Shown here: positions 60,529-64,000 of the stretch, in pieces
Position numbering within the stretch: position 1 is the first letter of the stretch
Layout of the letters: each line of letters starts with the position of its first letter
Assembly: GCF_034119865.1 (NCBI RefSeq)
Contig: NZ_CP139421.1
Span: forward strand, 5,062,501-5,126,500
From: Algoriphagus sp. NG3
Lineage (GTDB): Bacteria > Bacteroidota > Bacteroidia > Cytophagales > Cyclobacteriaceae
DNA length: 64,000 nucleotides
Reading direction: 5' to 3'
The notes under the pieces: generated by a model
What the model saw: only the letters and a program-made list of their open reading frames with translations
What the model was told of the DNA's origin: nothing
The model's database searches: none
Translations under genes and position numbers: made by a program

Positions 60529-61269
60529 ATGAATAAAGGATTGACACTGTTGAGTATTGTTGTCTTTATTTTCCAAGGAGTAGAGTCTTTTGGACAGTCA
60601 CAGACTTATTTGTCGCTTTACAGGGATCAATTGCCATATTTTCAAGAGTTGATTACCGGTGCACATTATGAAGATCCTCCAAACAGTTATGTAGGGCATC
60701 CTTATCTCCTTGGCCGCGATTTTCAGGATGGCATTCTCACGATCAATAATGTAAGTTACACTGATGTGCCCCTTTTATATAATATGCATGAAGATGAATT
60801 GGTTACTTTTCATCCGATTTACCAAGAGAAGATTTGGATAAAACCAGAAAAGGTAGAGGCATTTCAATTTGTAGAGGGAGAACTTTTTCAACGGTTTTCT
60901 GAGAACGAGACTTACCCACACCATAAAAATGGGTTTTACGAGGTAGTTTCTGATGGTGAGATTAAAGTATTAGTAAAGCATTATAAGAAAAAGGCAGTTT
61001 ATAGGGAGACTGGAAGAGTGACTTATACCTTTTTGGCCTCAGAGGATTTTTTTTATTGGTGGAATGGGGAATTCGCAAAAATAAAGAATGGAAATCAGGC
61101 GATGAAGGCACTTCGACTTACTAAAAAAGACATCAGAAATTTTATCAAGACTCAGGGGTTAGAGCGAAATCTCAGCCTTCAGGAGTATTTGGTTCGCCTT
61201 GTAAATCTTAGCCAGAGTGCAGAAGTGGAATTTTCTGGGTTCGCTAAACAGAAAGGCCATGACAACTAG
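60529..61269 (+). CDS. Exported protein upstream of the DUF4249 lipoprotein
   Basis: The 246-residue protein has a signal peptide (about 1-22, cleavage at SFG-Q) and a soluble domain of beta strands and a helical tail, with many Tyr, Phe and Glu residues. Pieces such as LITGAHYEDPPNSYVGHPYL, RYFPEY-like FHPIYQEKIWIKPEKVEAF and YYRETGRVTYTFL-like segments do not match a family I know. It ends by overlapping the DUF4249 gene by 11 bases, so they work together. A promoter (TTG-N21-TAGTTTTG) sits upstream. In related bacteria the usual partner of DUF4249 is a TonB-dependent receptor, which is missing here. Confidence 0.7.
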   Translation: MNKGLTLLSIVVFIFQGVESFGQSQTYLSLYRDQLPYFQELITGAHYEDPPNSYVGHPYLLGRDFQDGILTINNVSYTDVPLLYNMHEDELVTFHPIYQEKIWIKPEKVEAFQFVEGELFQRFSENETYPHHKNGFYEVVSDGEIKVLVKHYKKKAVYRETGRVTYTFLASEDFFYWWNGEFAKIKNGNQAMKALRLTKKDIRNFIKTQGLERNLSLQEYLVRLVNLSQSAEVEFSGFAKQKGHDN

Positions 61270-62455
61270 AGAGCTCTTATCAAATACGATGTCCTCTGAT
61301 TTAAGTACGGGACAACTCTGCTTGTTTGTTGTTGCTTTAAGTTTCATCACAGGATGCAGGGAGCCATATGACCCGGAAATTCTCTCTAAGGATTTAAAAG
61401 TATTGGTAGTAGAGGGATATTTGGATACGGAAGGCTTGCCAAGTGTTTTGCGTTTGAGTTTCACCAAGAATCTGGAGGGTGATGCAGGGGATGGATTTCC
61501 GGAAGCCGAAGTTTACCTAAAAGCTGATTCCGGTGCTGAATTTCCTCTAACGGACATAGGAAATGGAGAATTTGAATTTGCTCAGGATATTCCTGAAGAA
61601 ATGCAATATACCCTACACATAGCCACCGATGAAGGTAAAACATATACCTCAGAAAAGCTCTCACCGATCATTACACCCGAAATATCAGAATTGGGCTTTG
61701 AAAAGGATGAAGAAGGAGTAGAGGTTTTTATCAGGACCAAAGGCGGGCAAAATGCAGAATACTTTATGTGGGACTATGAAGAGACCTATTCGTTTCGATC
61801 TGCTGTCCCCACCTACTTCAAATACGATGCAGCAAGTAAGGATATTGTCTATTTGGAGGAAAATGAGCGGACAGATATTTGCTATCGAGCGGGATCGAAT
61901 GAAGAACTTATTTCCGAAAGCTCCATTAGGTTTCAAGAGGATGTGGTATTCCGGAAGAAGTTGATAGAAATCTTCAATGGAGATGAGCGCCTATCGAGGA
62001 AGTACAGTGTATTGGTCAGCCAAAGGGCTATCTCGAAAGATGCTGAGGAGTTTTGGAGGATTCTTAATAAAAACTCTACTGAATTGGGCTCGATCTTTAG
62101 TCCACTTCCCTCAGTTATGCCTAGCAACCTCAGACAGGAAGGGAATCCTGATGCTCCGGTAATTGGGTATGTAAGTATGGGAATTATACGTCAACAAAGA
62201 CTTTTTATCAGTTTAAATGAGGTGATGCCATGGCAAGTAGCCGATATTCCTGAATATTTCCAGTGTCAGGTATCAAACGATACCATTCCAATCAGTGCTT
62301 ATGAGGAGTTTTTTGGAAGTGGAAATTTCGTGCCTGCCACACCCATTTCTATTCCGGGGATTCCCTACGTCGTAGGATATCAGGGAACGGAAAGGCGCTG
62401 TGCGGATTGTACGCTGAGAGGAACAAATGTAAAACCTGATTTTTGGGATGATTGA
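61259..62455 (+). CDS. DUF4249 family lipoprotein
   Basis: The 398-residue protein is a DUF4249 surface lipoprotein: a lipobox FITGC near residue 34, then the family start REPYDPEILSKDLKVLVVEG, an immunoglobulin-like domain (LRLSFTKNLEGDAGDGF, GEFEFAQDIPEEMQYTLHI) and the C-terminal part with GYVSMGIIRQQRLFI and the four-cysteine end (FQCQVSN, RRCADCTLRG). The start is uncertain: ATG at 61259 overlaps the previous gene by 11 bases; ATG at 61289 is closer to the lipobox. DUF4249 proteins normally sit beside a TonB receptor and take part in uptake of an unknown ligand. No receptor is seen here. Confidence 0.85.
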   Translation: MTTRELLSNTMSSDLSTGQLCLFVVALSFITGCREPYDPEILSKDLKVLVVEGYLDTEGLPSVLRLSFTKNLEGDAGDGFPEAEVYLKADSGAEFPLTDIGNGEFEFAQDIPEEMQYTLHIATDEGKTYTSEKLSPIITPEISELGFEKDEEGVEVFIRTKGGQNAEYFMWDYEETYSFRSAVPTYFKYDAASKDIVYLEENERTDICYRAGSNEELISESSIRFQEDVVFRKKLIEIFNGDERLSRKYSVLVSQRAISKDAEEFWRILNKNSTELGSIFSPLPSVMPSNLRQEGNPDAPVIGYVSMGIIRQQRLFISLNEVMPWQVADIPEYFQCQVSNDTIPISAYEEFFGSGNFVPATPISIPGIPYVVGYQGTERRCADCTLRGTNVKPDFWDD

Positions 62456-62529
62456 GTAGGGCAATCGAAAACTTTTCGTGATTCTTAAATGAAAAGTATA
62501 GAAAGGCATAGTATTGTCTCAAAAAACGA

Positions 62530-62654
62530 AAGGAGGCTGTCTCATAACTCATAATTGTCACATTGAGCGAAGTCGAAATGGGCTTAATTAGCGCATAAAA
62601 GGCTTCGACTTCGCTCAGTCTGACAAGAAAACTTACTTATGAGACGGCCTCCTT
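62530..62654. repeat. Nested inverted-repeat element
   Basis: The outer arms (AAGGAGGCTGTCTCATAA and its complement at 62637-62654) match at 17 of 18 positions, and the inner arms (62556-62577 and 62604-62625, TTCGACTTCGCTCAG family) match at about 19 of 22. The structure sits between convergent genes. The outer ends look like transposon termini and the whole is about 125 bp long without coding capacity, as in a MITE. Confidence 0.75.
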
Positions 62655-62707
62655 AGGTTCTTTTGCATTGGATGCAGGTTTGCTACATTCACTACTGCAT
62701 ATAGTTT

Positions 62708-64000
62708 TTACAAGCTTGTTTTTCCGTTAGCAACCTCACTTGCCAAAATCAGAGCATTATAGAGATTGGCGATTTTTCCGGATTTGGAGATTTCCGAAAG
62801 GGATTTTTCGGCTCCTCCCACATCTACTTTCACGCTGGGAGAAATCCCTGATTCCATGATGATTTTCTTTACTTGGGCAGCACTTAAATCAGGAAAATAA
62901 GACCTGATCATCGCAGCTACTCCCGATACTGCCGGCGCCGCCATAGATGTGCCACCTTGGAATTCATACGAATCGCTTGGCATAGTAGAATAGATTTTCT
63001 CTCCAGGGGCAAAGATATCTACGCTCTCTTGACCATAGTTGGAAAACACAGCGATCATATTGGATCCAAAAGCTGAGGTCAGTGCACCTACGGTAAGGTA
63101 GTTGTCGGCTATTTCTTGGGATTGATCGTTGGGGAAATTGTGATTTTCCGGAGTGTCAAGGTTATTTCCATCATTTCCTGCCGCATGGACAAACAGCACA
63201 TCCTTAGCAGCCGCATATTTTAAAGCATCATATACCCATTCTGAATTGGGAGAGAAACCTTTTCCAAAGCTTGCATTGATCACCTTGGCGCCGTTGTCAG
63301 CTGCATAGCGTATGGCTAGCGCTATATCTTTATCATATTCATCTCCATTGGGAACTGCCCGGATGGCCATGATTTTCACATTTTTGGCAACTCCATTTAT
63401 GCCTTTTTTATTATTTCGGGTGGCAGCAATGATGCCGGCTACATGCGAGCCATGGCTTTCACCTTGGTCTCGAAACATGGGATCCCCGTTCCCATAGCCC
63501 GTATCGGTCAAGTCATATGGATCGTCTCCTACAGGGGTTCTTCCATTGAAGTCCACATTAAGATTATAATTGAGCTGTGCTTCATAGTACTCAATCCCCT
63601 TTTGCAAATCCTTTATCGCATCTGGAATATCCTGTCCCGTCGCCGCAACTTGCATAAGCATACCTACTACTCCTTCTTCCTGCGCATTTTTGGGAGTGTA
63701 GTTTTCTAAGTCTTCGAGGGAATACACTTCCTTGCCCAGCGCCTCTTGTATGTTTCGGTTAGCCATGCTGACCAACTGTTCAATTTGCTTGATTTGAGGC
63801 AAAGTAGCCTGGGCTTCCCCGAGCTTTTCGTCTAATTGCGATTTAGCCGATTGCTGATAAGCATCATCTCCGATTTTTAGACGAAGAATTCTGGCCATTT
63901 CCAGCTGCTCATCGTAGGATTCCCCGAGGAAATTATAGCCATGTACGTCATCCACATAGCCATTCCCGTCATCATCTATCCCATTCCCCGGCTTTTCACC
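62708..64000 (-). CDS. Subtilisin-like S8 peptidase, 5' end cut by window edge
   Basis: The frame runs from the stop at 62708 to the right edge without a start codon (430 codons), so the signal peptide and the segment with the catalytic Asp are outside the window. Visible: the post-Asp region GNGIDDDGNGYVDDVHGYNF, which in this family follows the Asp motif; an inserted helical region (about 20-170); the catalytic His in DQGESHGSHVAGIIA; the oxyanion Asn in VHAAGNDGNNLD; and the catalytic Ser in FQGGTSMAAPAVSG. It is a likely secreted or periplasmic endopeptidase. The insertion between the Asp and His motifs is typical of Bacteroidota subtilases. Confidence 0.9.
   Translation of the reverse strand, partial: GEKPGNGIDDDGNGYVDDVHGYNFLGESYDEQLEMARILRLKIGDDAYQQSAKSQLDEKLGEAQATLPQIKQIEQLVSMANRNIQEALGKEVYSLEDLENYTPKNAQEEGVVGMLMQVAATGQDIPDAIKDLQKGIEYYEAQLNYNLNVDFNGRTPVGDDPYDLTDTGYGNGDPMFRDQGESHGSHVAGIIAATRNNKKGINGVAKNVKIMAIRAVPNGDEYDKDIALAIRYAADNGAKVINASFGKGFSPNSEWVYDALKYAAAKDVLFVHAAGNDGNNLDTPENHNFPNDQSQEIADNYLTVGALTSAFGSNMIAVFSNYGQESVDIFAPGEKIYSTMPSDSYEFQGGTSMAAPAVSGVAAMIRSYFPDLSAAQVKKIIMESGISPSVKVDVGGAEKSLSEISKSGKIANLYNALILASEVANGKTSL

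Noticed and set aside
1..64000. tRNA, rRNA, CRISPR arrays, integrases, restriction-modification or CBASS-like defence genes
   Set aside because: Looked for by eye on both strands and not seen. The YhcG-type nuclease and the RHH/PIN pair are the only genes with any defence flavour, and they are not grouped.

Overview
This 64 kb window is a chromosomal stretch of a Bacteroidota bacterium, most likely a Cytophagales member of the Cyclobacteriaceae / Algoriphagus type. The evidence is the set of lineage-typical families (DUF4783 next to nadC, DUF4249, a 6-bladed beta-propeller lipoprotein, coaX followed by an outer-membrane protein, TPR protein and LptC, a ComA-like protein, NhaD, a PHP-type CpsB/YwqE phosphatase), the Bacteroidota promoter pattern TTG...TAnnTTTG at several genes, and weak or absent Shine-Dalgarno sequences. 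The genus is an inference. No rRNA, tRNA, CRISPR array, prophage or intact insertion sequence was seen.

Layout. 1-887: 5' part of a secreted GH43 glycosidase running off the left edge, then about 1 kb of nearly empty DNA. 1.9-7.4 kb (minus): DNA maintenance genes radA, a YhcG-type nuclease and polA. 7.5-12.9 kb: small envelope proteins, gpmI with a lipoprotein, DUF4783-nadC, and a META lipoprotein. 13-16.3 kb (minus): beta-propeller lipoprotein, corA, queG. 16.3-17.2 kb: a RHH/PIN toxin-antitoxin pair with a palindromic operator candidate. 17.4-20.1 kb: a VWA protein and a MoxR/Mg-chelatase-like AAA+ ATPase. 20.1-22.6 kb: a GxxExxY gene between inverted GC-rich repeats, DUF1304, and an RsmF-like methyltransferase. 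22.7-25.7 kb: a degraded membrane-protein remnant, a cobalamin riboswitch and metE.

25.7-32 kb: small orphan genes, a secreted M1 peptidase, a cytochrome c-PQQ dehydrogenase fusion lipoprotein, a collapsed PAS/histidine-kinase pseudogene, and hflX. 32-38.5 kb (plus): rmlC, ywqE-like phosphatase, SDR epimerase, TPR protein, ComA-like synthase, DUF368 lipid-carrier transporter, aroE. 38.5-46 kb: an orphan gene next to a repeat fragment, purU, alr, tag, nhaD, glutamate dehydrogenase, anmK. 46-56.8 kb: coaX, outer-membrane protein, TPR, lptC, small membrane protein, CNNM/CorC protein, PpiD-like chaperone, DUF493, pterin dehydratase, rsmI, inositol monophosphatase, AEC permease. 56.8-64 kb: two small conserved genes, glyA, tatC, rpiB, a secreted protein plus DUF4249 lipoprotein, a nested inverted-repeat element, and the 3' part of a subtilase running off the right edge.

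Most of the window is housekeeping and envelope biogenesis. The less ordinary signals are: promoter boxes exactly 4 nt before the start codon of three genes (possible leaderless mRNAs); a start-codon hairpin beneath the metE riboswitch; a histidine kinase reduced to its two ends; short palindromic or inverted-repeat elements, two of which sit inside or around genes; and the uncharacterised VWA-AAA+ pair. I see nothing that is convincingly a complete new defence or signalling system.
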